From Buxus sempervirens (lineage: Eukaryota; Streptophyta; Magnoliopsida; Buxales; Buxaceae): DNA of 64,000 nt. Location: contig OX387184.1 in assembly GCA_947561395.2 (NCBI GenBank), positions 27,146,766 through 27,210,765 of the forward strand, written 5' to 3'. Positions 34,052 to 46,306 of this stretch are shown here, piece by piece (the first letter of the stretch is position 1; each line of letters opens with the position of its first letter). Both the position numbers and the translations under genes were made by a program. The notes under the pieces are model-generated. The model saw only the letters and a program-made list of their open reading frames with translations, ran no database searches and was not told the DNA's origin.

Positions 34052-34440
34052 TGTAACGCCCCAGATCCAAGTGCCATTTTTTTTAAACGGATCAGGGCAT
34101 TACTTGAACGATAACAAGACAATGAAGTACATGGCATAAAAAGGTTGAAGATAAATCAAAGAACACTAAGGAGCTTTTTAATTCATTAACAAACTTACTA
34201 GAATTACAAGTGGAAACATAAACTAAGAACCAATTTACAATATCAACTCATATTTGGGTTTCAACTAAATACTATCCCTTTTACAATTACCCAAAGCTTG
34301 TCGACCTCTCCAAGAATTCCTGAAAGATGGGGAAAACTGGAGGGAGATATAAATCTCAACAAGTAGCAATATGCATGCTATAAAACAGTCCATAATTTTA
34401 TATTACAAATAATGAGGTATGCGATAAAACCAAATAAATG

Positions 34441-34472
<32 letters not shown>
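34441..34472. repeat. (ATA)n microsatellite
   Basis: About 11 uninterrupted ATA units inside LTR sequence. Confidence 0.9.
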
Positions 34473-34474
<2 letters not shown>

Positions 34475-34593
34475 ATGAATCATAGCAATCAGCACACCAC
34501 ACCTATGACATTATAGGACTAATAGAATTGTAAACGGAGTTAACTATAGGCATATGCCAATATGCTACCTAACCGATTTATAGGGGGACCCGC

Positions 34594-37088
34594 TATAACG
34601 CCCCGGATCCAGGTTTACTTAACCACATAAACCCAAATCTGGTTCGTTAGGGAAAATGGACTAAAACACTATTCCAGACTTAAACAATTTCATTTATTAT
34701 ATTAGACTGAAGAAATAAAAACATCTTTCAGAAAGCGCGGAATTAAACTACCAAAATAATCCTTTTATATTTCATCTAAAAAGTCTGGAAATGGTTTAAC
34801 TAAATAACATAAATATCATCCACCAAAGGTGTGGAATAAAGATACCAATCATCTTTTGAATAACATCAACTCCTCAATCAAAATACTAAAAATGATCCCT
34901 ATGAAAATAAATCTAAATGTTTTTTCATGTCCCTCTGGACCTACACAGGAATGAAATAATCTTCTTCCTGATAATCACAGTAATCCCCCGGTGTCTCTAC
35001 CTCGGCAACGTCCTCTCCAAGAATATCTGAAAACAAAACCAATAAAACAATAATGCGAGAAACAACATCTCAGTAAGTAGTCATGCAAATAGTTGACCAA
35101 AATAAAATATGCAACGCTTAATTCGAATAATCACAATAAGAATTCAAGACAACAAAGAAATACAATTTGTCCACCTCATGGGACTCATGAAATAGTATAC
35201 CAGATAAAGAGAGTAGACATGTGCCAATATGCTACTTAACCGAATTACGATGGACCAACCACCCTGCAATCTGGCTATTCAACACCAACGGAAGAACCCA
35301 ACCATGAGTTAGCATGTACGGCCCAACCAATCTAGGAGTGGGTAACGTAGCGACTGACCAATCCAGGAGCGGTACCATCCTCGAGATGATGGAATGCCTC
35401 AGACACAGAATTCAAACCCCTCTAATACACATTTCACTTATTAGCTATTCCATGGATCCATATAACTGCTAAGCCCACTCAACAGTGAGAAAACCAACTA
35501 GGGTAATGGATATACTTCTCAATAACACCCACCAAAATACAGAACCATATCTGTAATCAAATCCGCCCATGCGGGATACAATAAATCAGGCACCAGCCTT
35601 GTCACACCAGTGGCCCAAAACCAAAACAGAATGCACCAAGTCATATGTCCAAAACTCCAGGTTTCAACGGGCCAATATGTCCTGAATGTGTATTGACTCC
35701 ATCGATGCACAATATGCCTTCATATCACCCAAATACAGGTGTATAAACTCACAAAACCAACCTTGGTTAAAAGTAAAATCTTTTGAAACAATGGAATCAA
35801 ATAAAAGTGCCTCTTTAGAAACATTTACACAAAATCTTTATAAAATTGAATTTCAAACATCCGCCAGTGCAAACAATCCCCAAATACCCCAATCTTGATG
35901 GTACATAGGTTAAAATTTGATAAAAACACTTTCGTAGTGAAAAACTAGGTTGAAAAGACAAGTTTTCAAAAATCTGACAGACTGGTCGTTCGAGCGGCCA
36001 AGGGTGCTCGATCGACCTTATAGAATAGGTTAATTCAGGGCAGATCGCTCGATAGGTTGCTCAAGCGATTGTTCTAATGGCAGTTCAATTTGGGTAAAAT
36101 TGCTCTCGGGTTTTGGAATAATTACATAGGGGCGCTCGAGCGACTGCTCAGGTGGCCCGATACGTGAAAAATATGTAACTTTGCGAAATTCAATAAAAAT
36201 TCCACAATTCAATATTCAATGCATCAAAACCATTATAAATCATTCTAAAATACTTTTTAAACATGCTAGAACAATTCCCAACAAATAAAACATCATAAAT
36301 AACAAAAACAAAGCATCAAAACACTAAATAACCATGTATATCGTCTAAACACAAATTTAGATTTTATGCAAGCGTCAAGGGACTACTTACCTTGTTTTAG
36401 GTACTTAAATCTTCTCTAAGAGCCACGAAATATCACCCCAAAGTTTGCCAAATGATCCCAACAAACCTTGATCACGTCTGGGTTAAAAATCACACTTTTA
36501 AGACTCTTTAACATACGAAAATCTCCAGAACATAACTTATATCTATATGGCTCTTACCTGAGTTCTCTAGGCACGAAAATACTCCTCCTTTTTCTCTAAG
36601 ACAGCTCCAACAGTTGTTTAGGGTTTAGGTTTGATCACAAGGCAACTAGGAGAAGGATAGAGGAAACAAGCAAGAAACGAACGACTCTTTCTATTTGTGT
36701 GTTTTGTGCTCAACGTGAAACACTCCTTTCATGGTTAGGTTTAGTTTAATATATAAAGTCTTTTGCCTAATTGCCCTCTCTTCATTAAACCAATTACAAC
36801 CAAAACCTTCTTAAACCAACTCAACCCTCGAGTCAACCCACTATCATTGGGTTCGACCAAACTCCTTTTATTTCTCTTTGTTTATAATATGATTAATTCC
36901 TACCAATATAACCATAGCAACAATAATTATTTAATTAAGTTAATACTCAGCCAATAATCATGATCTCACCTTATATAAGCTCTCATGTCATCTCCGGTTC
37001 ATCTTGAACTCCTTCGGGTTGAACCAAAATCTCATCTCCTGCATATTATTAACCAATTAGTCTAGTTACTAAAATCTGGGATTTTACA
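34594..37088 (-). repeat. 3' LTR of Tekay-like element
   Basis: 2495 bp, plus strand TATAACGCCCCGGATCC...ATCTGGGATTTTACA (first bases TA instead of TG). Carries a CGCTCGAGCG-type island at 35980-36145. Confidence 0.85.
35980..36145 (-). repeat. CGCTCGAGCG-type palindromic island in LTR
   Basis: GTTCGAGCGGCC, GTGCTCGATCGACC, GATCGCTCGATAGG, GGTTGCTCAAGCGATTG and GGCGCTCGAGCGAC within 165 bp. The partner LTR has the same island at 49430-49595 with less decayed words (GCTCGAGCGGCC, GCGCTCGATCGG, TTGCTCGAGCGATTG). Confidence 0.7.
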
Positions 37089-37089
37089 T

Positions 37090-37100
37090 TCTCCCCCTAC
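37090..37100 (-). other. polypurine tract of Tekay-like element
   Basis: Plus strand TCTCCCCCTAC beside the 3' LTR (GTAGGGGGAGA on the element strand). Confidence 0.7.
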
Positions 37101-37123
37101 AAATAAATTTCGTCCTCGAAATT

Positions 37124-38163
37124 TTAACCTCGAGATTCCTCAAATAAAGACGGGTACTTCTCCTTCATTTCAGATTCCAACTCCCAAGTGGCTTCTTCCA
37201 CTGTATGACTCTGCCACAGCACTTTAACAAGTGGAATCACCTTTGTACGAAGGATCTGCTCACATCTGTCTAATATCTGCACCAGATGCTCTTAATAAGT
37301 AAAATCCTCACGTATGACCAAAGGCTCGTGGTTAATGATATGACTAGGGTCATGCACATATCGCCTTAGCATTGAAACATGGAACATGTCATAAACTGCT
37401 CCAATTGATGATGGTAATACTAAGCGGTATGCCATTGGTCCTATTGCACCAACAATCTCAAAAGGTTCTACACATCTGGGGGAAAGCTTTCCTTTCTTGC
37501 TGAACCTTTTTATACCACGGAAAGGAGATATCTTGATAAATACCTTATCCCCAATCTCAAATTTCATATCTCACCGCCTAGTATTTGCATAACTCTTTTG
37601 GTGACTTTGAGTTGCCAATAATCTCTGCTTGATCATTTTCACCAAGTCTACACTGTCCTACACATACTGAGGTCCTAATAGCTGCCTCTCACCAACTTCT
37701 TCCCAACAAACCGGTGATCTACATGCTCTTCTATACAATGCCTCATATGGTGCCATTTGAATGCTTGCTTGATAACTGTTATTGTAGGCGAACTCCACCA
37801 AAGGAAGGTGCTTACTCCAATTACCTCCCCAATTAAGGACACAACTTGAATGGTCCTCTCTGACTGCCCATCTGTTTGTGGGTGGTAACTAGTGTTAAAC
37901 TTCAACCCTGTACCCATGGCTTTCTGGAAAGACTCCTAGAATTGAGATGTGAATCTGGGATCAAGATATGAAACAATGGATACTGGCACCCCATGTAATC
38001 TCACTATCTCCTTCGCATACAGCTCTACCAATGCATTAAGCGGTTGGGTCATCCTGATAGGTAAAAAGTGAGCTGATTTGGTCAAACGGTCCACAATCAC
38101 CCATATAGCATCATGCCCCTTTGGAGAAAGAGATAATCCACTCACAAAATCCATGGTGATGTG
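37124..38163 (-). pseudogene. Gypsy integrase core and chromodomain
   Basis: Minus strand. Integrase: [20 protein letters not shown] then [14 protein letters not shown] (first Asp), YHPQTDGQSERTIQV (the catalytic Glu region). The second Asp segment reads [14 protein letters not shown] where SDRDPRF is usual, so the catalytic SD is changed. C-terminal FEIGDKVFIKISPFRGIKRF and YDMFHVSMLRRYV, then after one in-frame TAA the chromodomain: ILDRCEQILRTKVIPLVKVL followed by HTVEEATWELESEMKEKYP. Chromodomains steer integration towards particular chromatin. Several stops and frame breaks (for example near 37675 and 37935). Continues upstream across two solo LTRs at 44394. Confidence 0.85.
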
Positions 38164-41104
38164 TGTAAGCACCTTATTTTTGCACCCCTGGAATTGCTGA
38201 AAATGAAAACCCTAGCAGAAAGTCAAACCCCGAGGGGACAAAAAGTTGACTTTTTGATTAAGTGATATTTGGCCGCCTTGCTTTATATCATTGGATAGAG
38301 AATCTCGACACGATTCCAACGCAACTGAGTTTGTAGGAATCGGAGTCCGGATGAAGGTTCTGCGGGTGGTCAAACTTGAGCAAAGCCAAAAATTGACTTT
38401 CTGGTAAAAACCGATCCAGAGGCCTACCCCTAGGTCATGGGATAGAGGGCTCCGATACAATTCTAACGCAACTGAGTTTGCCCAGATCGGAGCCCGGATG
38501 AAGAAAATATGAGCTGACGAAGTTTCCGAGCAGCAAAACCGGCAATTTGCGCGCGTGGCAAAAAGCTGTACACGTGGCGAGTTGCGCAGGAAAATATCTC
38601 AGGGATCAAATCCGTAAATATCCAAATATACGAAATATCCCAGGGACTAAATTTGTAAAAATCCGAGAATATCGGATTGAATTGAAAATTACCAGGGACT
38701 AAATCTTAATTTGCCGATTTTTTAGAGAAACGAGCGGCCGCATTTAATGATTTTAATCATGCGGTCACTCAAGCGGACGTGGCAAGCGAGTTGCGCTGAG
38801 CGCATACCCCCCGTTTTTTTTCCTCTCCTATAAATGCTGCGCGAGAAGTCGGGCAAAGGGGTTCGGCATTTCTTGGGGTTGGAGATTTTTTTTTGGTTCG
38901 GCATGTTTGTTTGGTAGTTCTCGAGTTCGGGTTTTGCTGGGTGTTGGCTCTCTTGGCTCGAGCTTCTTCCCCACCTTGCCTGGTTCGAAACCCCCTCCGT
39001 ATACCCCCCTTGTCTTCACAAACAAAACCTCCAACATCACCATCACCTGAAGCCCCTCCGACCCCGGTCTTTCTTGTCCTCTTCTTCCTTGACGAACCTG
39101 AAGGAGGTCGTGCTGTGGGTGCGAGAAGAAGGAGGCTCCGGTAGCTGCTCATTAGCCCCAAGGAACCCTCCGGCCTACTCTACAAAGGTTTGGAACCAAG
39201 GTGAGCTCTCTCTGTGTTATGGTTTTAACATATATGAATCGAGCATGTTTCCCATTTTAGCATGTTATTTTTTGTTCTTGCTTGTTTGATTCGAAGGTGG
39301 GAGTCTGTTCCCATGATCACCTCCTCTGATCTCATGTACCCCGATAAAGCCCCCAGTTCCCTTCTTTGTATGTTCTGTTAGAGTTCGGGTGTTCAGATTT
39401 GCAGGTTTGCAAGGGGGTTTGATCTTCACAAAAATGTGTTTAGATTAAATCCAAAACTAGTTGGGAAGTGTTCTGGGCATATTAGGAGACTAATGGAACA
39501 ATTACAGGCCGAAAAATATCGGCCAGAGATGGATATCTCGAAGCAACAGAGAGTTGAAAATCACAGTGAGTAGCCGCCCACTTGGCGCTCACTTGCGCTC
39601 ACTTAGGAAGTAGGCGCCCCTTTTATCTCACTAACCGCCGAGCTGGCGCCCACTTGACGCTCAGCTCGCGCTCACTTAAAACCATGTGCAATTCTGGCGC
39701 CCATCTCGCGCCCATCTCGCGCTCAGCTCGCGCTCATTTCCCGCCCAGCTCGCGCTCACTTAGTCTCGAGTGAGCGCCAGGTCCGAACTTTGCCTCGTTC
39801 TTAGCCACCTATTGGCGCTCACTTCAGGAAGTGAGCGCATACCCCTAAAACATGCCGAATTGCTAGATTTTTGAATAATTCTGAAAATACCCTTTACTGT
39901 ACTGCGGTGGGCTTCGCCCCCCGCACCCCCACCCCCTTTGTTTGCTACGCATCCAACTAGTTCCTTGGTACAGGGAGGTACCCCGCCCCGTGGGCTCCGC
40001 TTCGCTTCGCCCACAGGGGCCCCGGGTACCTCCCCTTGGACCCAGCATAATGAGCTAATCTCTCCTGGCTAAGTATTGATTTTGATATGTTTCTGTGGCC
40101 TATATTCTGTAACTCTTGCTAAGTATGGGTGGCATTCCCAAATCGAGCCTAATGAACCAATAGGGTTTCCGGGTCACCCGGAAACCCAACATGGGACTTG
40201 GACCCTCGGTCCAACTTGATTTCCAGTGGGCCTTCCAACGGGGCCCACCAAGCCCGACCAATTCATTTTTGCTTAACTAAGATAATAAAAGATTTGAGTG
40301 GGCCAGACCACTTGAGGCCCACCCAAGCCCTAATTGGGCCATGCATGATTAAAGTAGGATGTGGTTTGGCCGAGACCACGGGTAGGGCCTATCGGGCCCA
40401 CTAAGCCCATGAACCCAACCAACTTAGGGTTTCAAAACCCCGACTCAGGAAGTCTTGGGCTTTCAAGCCCGAGCCCAGGTAAAGGGCCCCAAGCCCAATG
40501 CTTGGCCCATTTTGGCACAGATAAGAAAAATAAACCAAAATCACTTGGCAAACAACTGTGGGGCCCACTCAAGGGCCCACAAAGCAATCCTGGCCCACTT
40601 TTGGCATGAAATCCACTTAACTAATCCAACTTGAACTCCAAAAGAAAATCAATTCAAATTGAAACCAAAGTCCACAGGGCCACACTTGGCCCACCAAGGG
40701 ATACCGTGAGCCTTCCAAAAACGGGGCCCACCCCACCAGGCCCAGATCATCTTAAAAAGATAAAATCAAGTAAAGGGACCTACACCACTTTGGCGGTCCC
40801 GCCAGACTTAATCAAATTTCATGCTGGAATAGGAATCGGGTGAGTGAGAGACCAGAATTGACTCAAACCAAGGAAACTTATGGGACCCGTCATTTGACGG
40901 GGTGGACTGGGGTGTCTACGGACTTCCCCAGACCTCAATCGAGAACCTACCTAGAATCTCAAGCCGCAGACCAAGCCTTAGTAGAAGAACTTAGGCGCCC
41001 AGGTGTCTGCCTGCACCCCATCAGGCAGTGCCGACTCCAAACAATCCTGAGGCACGCATCGTTTTGCGTGCGCCTTGTTGTGCGACCGAAATCGGGTGTG
41101 TACA
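38164..41104 (+). mobile_element. solo LTR of family B (2.9 kb), inside Gypsy integrase
   Basis: TGTAAGCACCTTATTTTTGC...CGAAATCGGGTGTGTACA, perfect ATGTG target duplication (38159-38163, 41105-41109). TATA box CTATAAATG at 38828-38836. After it, 38890-39280 is GC-richer with short open stretches, probably the untranslated R/U5 region. The GCGCTCA repeat island is at 39568-39840. Both outer regions match the copy at 27463-30363 in inverse, but the centre does not. Confidence 0.85.
39568..39840 (+). repeat. GCGCTCA repeat island in LTR family B
   Basis: About fifteen copies of GCGCTCACTT / GCGCTCAGCTC / GCGCCCATCTC words in 270 bp, near-tandem, with a closing inverted word AGTGAGCGCCAG and GAAGTGAGCGC. 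Replaces, at the same distance from the LTR start, the CCGGC hairpins of the other copy. Confidence 0.75.
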
Positions 41105-41165
41105 ATGTGCTCCCACTTCCACTCTGGAATAGGAAGAGGCTGAAGCAACCCTGCTGGTCTCATGT
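41105..41165 (-). pseudogene. 58-bp Gypsy pol remnant between two solo LTRs
   Basis: Minus strand MRPAGLLQPLPIPEWKWEH, the linker between the integrase zinc domain (CQQVKAE, on the right of the next solo LTR) and TMDFVSG (on the left of the previous one). It proves that the two solo LTRs inserted independently, 58 bp apart. Confidence 0.85.
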
Positions 41166-42924
41166 TGTAAAACCCTGGATTTTCCTAAAATAAAGTAAAT
41201 TAAATAAGCCTAATTATTGAGAAGTTAAGATTTAATTTAGGTATTGGAGGAATAATATTATGATCCAAAGAGATATTAGTAACTAAAGAAATAAAAAAAG
41301 TAATTTTGAGTAACTAGGGATTTAAATAGTGGCTTCATTTAAATAGGAAAGAGCAAGGTCGACTTAGATAAATTGGGAGAGTGACTTAAATATGAATGTT
41401 GGAGAAGATAGGTATTAATTCAAGTGCATTATATGGTTAAGATGGATGTGAGGAATAAAGAGGAGAATTTTTGGAAAAAGATCCAAAGGTTAAGTATGGA
41501 ATTACAAGGAAAGGGTATTTTAGTCATTTTCCAATTAGCCAAATTAATATATTGAGTAATTAAATAATTATTAGACTTGAAATATTTAACTAGACCTAAT
41601 TTGGGTTAGGTTTGAATTTAAATAGCAAATTATGGCTTAAAAGTAGGAAAAATGGTATATTGGTGATTATGGTTGATAAGGAACCTTAAATTTGAGGATA
41701 AGAGTAGCTTTAGGGTGTTTTAGTAATATTTTAAAAATAAGAAATTAAATTAGCACGAAAATAAATTAAAATAAATTCTTCTTTTGTATGAGATACTTAA
41801 AAGAGGAATTAGAAGGAGGGTTAAGATAGGGAGGTTTCCAATTAAGAGTGAGAATTCTATTTAGAAGGTCTTCTAAACGTAGTGGGACTTCTAATTAAGA
41901 GAGCATATAAAAGGGAAGGTCTAGGAAAGGTTTAGGGTTTTTATTAAGTCAAAAATAAGGAGACAAGAGAGGAAAATTCATGCTTGGCTTGGAAGAAAAA
42001 TAAAGGAAAGAAGAGAGGAGAGAAAAGAGAGGGAAGAAAAGAAAAAGGGAGGTGCTGCAGAGGTCCGACCAAATGATTTTGAACGACGATCCCCGGAGAT
42101 CTAGTTGTTGGATCGTCATGAAATTTGGAGGTTATGCTCTATACATGAGATAATTTAATCTGAACGGTGGAGATTGGATTTGGATGAGTCTAAGGTGGTG
42201 CGAATTAACCCAGAAGTTGGTGGAAAATCATAATTTGAAAGAAAAAGGAGTTGCAGAGATGGCCGACTAGCCAACTTCGAACGACGAGATAGAAAGATTC
42301 AACCATTGGAATGGGCTGAAATTTTAGGGTTTTGTTCTACTCATGGAGGACTTCAAACTGAATAGTAGAGATCTAAATTGGAGAAGTTTAGAGGGGTGCA
42401 GTCGAGCTCCAAAAACGGGCACAGAAGAAGTTCTGAAAAATCTGGGTTCAACAAAAAGGCAAGTAGCAAACACTTGAAACTAGAGGAACTGCATGTTTTC
42501 TTGTGTTTTTGATGATTGATCGTATTGGTTTTTAAGTTGAATTTCATTAGAAAAGTTAGATGATTTTAAAGTTTTGATTTAGTGATTTGAATCTTTCTTT
42601 AAGAATCAAGGAAAGTGTTGTTCATGGGTGGTTTGATTTAGAAAGAAACCTTAGTTAAATTTTAATCACCAAGATTTGTTTAGCATCGTTTTGATCTATA
42701 CTTTGTTTTGATCTCTAAGTTTAGTCGAAAAGCATGGTTTAGGGAAACATAGCTTTCGAACGTGATTTATTTGATGAGATTCAGGGTCGTGATATAAAGT
42801 TTGTTTAGATTAAATTCGAATCATGTTTAAACGTCTTTTGGGGATGGTAGAAGCATAGAAAAATTGTTACAGAGGTCTAAAACTTGGTTAGTCATGAGTT
42901 TTAGAGTTAACAGAGAGTCGCAAA

Positions 42925-43115
42925 TCGTATGTCGGATTCACCGAGTTGCCACCGACCTATCTAACTCAGCAGCAACTCAGCGCGAGAAGTTGTTTTGGTT
43001 TCGCCGAGTTGGCGCCGACCTAGCGCCAAGTGTTTTGAGTCAGCGCGAGTTGTTTTTGGGTTACCGCCGAGTTGGTGCCGACCTTGCGCCAAGCGCCAGA
43101 GGTCAGCGTACCTAC
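42925..43115 (+). repeat. GGCGCCGACC palindromic island in LTR
   Basis: Three near-copies of CGAGTTGGCGCCGACCTAGC with CAGCGCGAG words between them. GGCGCC and GCGC cores are self-complementary. Confidence 0.65.
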
Positions 43116-43726
43116 TAAAATCTTCAGAAACGTACGTTTGACCAGTCTAAGCCCAAATTTTATACTTTGAGGCTTCAATCTCTTAACCAAAGATTAGACT
43201 AGGATAATAGAAGTATCTTATCTACTCAAAAACATCCAGAGATGATTAAGTCAAACTATTGGTAATCTTATGAGTTCCGAAGTGTTAATTGAAGGACTGT
43301 TGGTAGGTTATTTTGTTGTTCCTGACACTATGGGTTAATGATTTAATTTTCTTTTATGTTTTATATTGTTTTCCGATTGTAAATTTGTCTAATCTGGGTT
43401 TGCTTGATTTCAAAGTGCTGAACTGTATTTTTAAAATCTATCTTGGTGTGGGTAAATGGATTTTACTATCAGTTGGACATGAGCTTTGGGTTGGAATATT
43501 TTACTGAGATATCATGAGAAACTGTTCTAGTTTGGAATGACTTGTGATGAGTTGTATTGGGTTATACATGATGGTGACCAGTGTTGGTTGTTGTTTTGCA
43601 AATGCTGAGTTTATGAAATCATTTTACTGTTTTGGTTTTGCTTTATCTGGATCCATGTCTAAGCTTAGTAATGTGATGGTATTGTTTATTGATGTAATTG
43701 CATGGCCTTGTGTATTGCCACGACCG

Positions 43727-43862
43727 GTGTAGAGCAGCCAAAAACCCTAAATAGGCCTGGTTGTCAATGCCGAAACCCGAGGAGTAGGCCGGCATTGGAT
43801 GATGAAACCCTGAGTAGGCCGTTATTTCAGAGTTCCAAAACCCTGAGTAGGCCGGAACTGTG
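43727..43862 (+). repeat. array of hairpins with constant AAACCCTGAGTAGGCC loop
   Basis: Four units in a row: stems CAGCC/GGTTG, CAATGCC/GGCATTG, a weak GATGA..TATTTC unit, and AGTTCC/GGAACT. Each encloses a variant of AAACCCTGAGTAGGCC. The loop is constant, the stems are private to each unit. Decayed relatives at 17555-17640 (AAACCTAGAGTAGGCCGG, AAACCCAGAGTAGGTCGG) and, inverted, at 5094-5450. Confidence 0.7.
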
Positions 43863-44393
43863 TACATGGAGGTGTGGATGTCTCCTTGGCATGTCAATTA
43901 ATCAATTCAAACAATAGTCATGACATTGACCATTTGATGTTTTATCGGTATTGTTATTGAAATATGATTTGATAATATTAATGGGATTGGATTTAAACTT
44001 TGGAATTATCTTTGTTGATGTTGTTGTTGGTTTAATCGTACACCTTATGACTTATTTTATATAAACATGGACTGATTTCATGCATGCACCTTGCTACTTG
44101 TTGAGATTTATTCTCACTCCGGTTTCTCCCATGTTTTAGGTACTCTTGGTGAGGACGTCAAGTTGTGGGCTAGTTGTAGCTGGGTAGTCTATATAGATGT
44201 AGGATTGCTCATGAAAAGAAATCCTTGTATATCATAATTGTTGATTAATAAAGAGAATTTGAATTCAAGTTTCTGCATTTACTCTGATTATAAAGTTGGA
44301 AAAAGTTTTAAATTATTCCATATTTTAGTTGCTTTTGTTGCTTACCATAACACCTCGGGTTTTGGGAATTGGACCCGAAATCGGGGCGTTACA

Positions 44394-46306
44394 CATGTAC
44401 TCTGCCTTAACCTGCTGACACACTAAGCACTTAGCCACATATTCTGCTATATCTTTCTTCATTCCTAACCACAAATATACAACTCTCATGTTTCTATACA
44501 TCTTTGTGCTTCCGGCATGCACTACATACTTTGATCTGTGAACCTCTACCATAATCACTGCCTTAATATCCTCATCAGTTGGTATACAAATACGACCCTG
44601 ATATCTCAATAATACATCCCTGTCAGTAAAGTCTCTGAAGGTCTCAGAACCCTCACTCAACAATCTCCTGGTAGTGATAAACTTCGGATCTGTCAACTGA
44701 CTCACTATAATCCTCTGAATCAAGTTAGGCTCACCTGAACTCTGGCTACTCGGATAACTCCATCCTGAGGTAAACAGAACTCTCCCTGCCAATCACGAAT
44801 AACATCTACAAGACTGCACTGACTAACCATAAAAGTAGCTAAAGTAGCAATGGAACTCTCCTCAGTAGCGCCGTTACGACTCAAAGCATCTGCGACTACA
44901 TTCGCCCTACCTGGATGATATTGCAGTGTAAATTTGAAATCCTTCAATAAATCCATCTCTGCCTCATGTTGAGATCTCTCTAGGAAAACACATATTTCAA
45001 ACTCTTATGATCTGAGAAAATCTTAAACTCAACCTCGTATAGGTAATGCCTCCATATCTTCAATGCGAAGACAATGGCTACCAACTCCAAATCGTGGGTA
45101 AGGTAATTCTTCTCATGAGGTTTTAATAACTGGGAAGAATATGCTATAACTCGACCCTGCTGCATCAGCACATAACCCAAACCAATCTTGGATGCATCAC
45201 AATAGACAGAAAAGGCTCATCCATGGATGGTACAATCAACACTGGGGTTGTGGTAAGCCTTTGCTTCAACTGCTGGAAACTCTACTCACACTTGTCATCA
45301 TACTTAAATGGAACTGCCTTCTTGGTTAAATTGGACAATGGTGATGCAATCTTAGAAAAACCTTCAATGAATTGGCAGTAATAACCAGCCATGCCAAGGA
45401 AACTACAGATCTCTGTCACTATGGCAGATCTAGGCCAATCTAAAACTGCCTGGACTTTGGCGGGATCTACTGAAATACCCTCACCTGAGATGATGTGACC
45501 AAGAAAAGAGATCTGCCTTAGCCGAAACTGGCATTTACTAAACTTGGCATATAACTGATGGTCTCTCAACGTATGGAATATTATTCTCAAATGACCAACA
45601 TGCGCCTCCTGAGTCTTGGAATATACCAAAATATCATCAATGAAAACCAACACAAAGTTATCTAGATATTGGTGAAAGACTCAATTCATGATATCCATGA
45701 AAACTACGGGGGCATTAGTCAACCCAAAAGGCATGACTAGAAATTCATAGTGTCCATACCCAGTCCAAAATGCTGTCTTCTCTATATCTTCTTCGGCCAC
45801 TCTTAACTAATGATAGTTTGATCTCAAATAAATCTTGGAAAACCAAGATGCACCTCTCAACTGATCAAACAAGTCATCGATCCTAGGCAAAGGGTACTTT
45901 TTCTTAACCGTGACTTGGTTAAGTTGCCTATAATCAATGCACATGCGCATACTACCATCTTTCTTTGGCACAAAAAGAATTGGTACATCCTATGATGACA
46001 CGCTAGGTCTGATAAAACCCTTTTCCAGAAGCTCATCTATTTGTTTCTTTAACTCATCTTGCTCGGTTTTGCCAACCTGTAAGGTGGTTTGGACACAGGA
46101 GCCGTACCAGGCTGAAGCTGGATTCTAGAATCAACGGCTCTAGCGGGTGGTAATCCCGGCAGATCATCCGGAAATACATCTCCGAACTCTAATACCATTG
46201 GCACATTAGTAATGTCAACTGTGTCACTTCTGGTCTATTCTACTACCACCAAAGCCACTAACCCAATCCGAATATCCAATCCGTCACAAATAAAGCAATA
46301 AGTCAG
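44394..46306 (-). pseudogene. Gypsy reverse transcriptase, RNase H and integrase zinc domain
   Basis: Minus strand, from about 46300 down to 44394. RT: catalytic FIDDILVYSK at about 45620-45650, followed by KCQFRLRQISFLGHIISGEG and the thumb region FLGMAGYYCQFIEGFSKIA. RNase [41 protein letters not shown] and SDHKSLKYV (about 44985-45180), then YHPGRANVVADALSRNG. Integrase HHCC domain: HRSKYVVHAGSTKMYRN then CLVCQQVKAEY, where the second His is Ser. Many in-frame stops and shifts, especially in the N-terminal half of RT (45655-46300). Confidence 0.85.

Larger units (their letters stand above)
41166..44393 (+). mobile_element. solo LTR, Tekay/Del-like (3.2 kb)
   Basis: TGTAAAACCCTGGATTTTCC...CCGAAATCGGGGCGTTACA, perfect CATGT target duplication (41161-41165, 44394-44398). 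TATA-like ATATAAAAGG at 41904-41913. GC-rich island at 42925-43115 (CGCCGAGTTGGCGCCGACCT words) and hairpin array at 43727-43862. Confidence 0.88.

Noticed and set aside
38769-39161. 130-codon minus-strand open frame in GC-rich LTR part
   Set aside because: Antisense to the LTR promoter region, low complexity (Arg, Lys, Gly), not present in the sister LTR.
43727-43862. CRISPR-like array (constant repeat plus variable words)
   Set aside because: Units are hairpins with complementary flanks of 5-8 bp, not spacers of constant length. It lies in a plant LTR without any cas gene.
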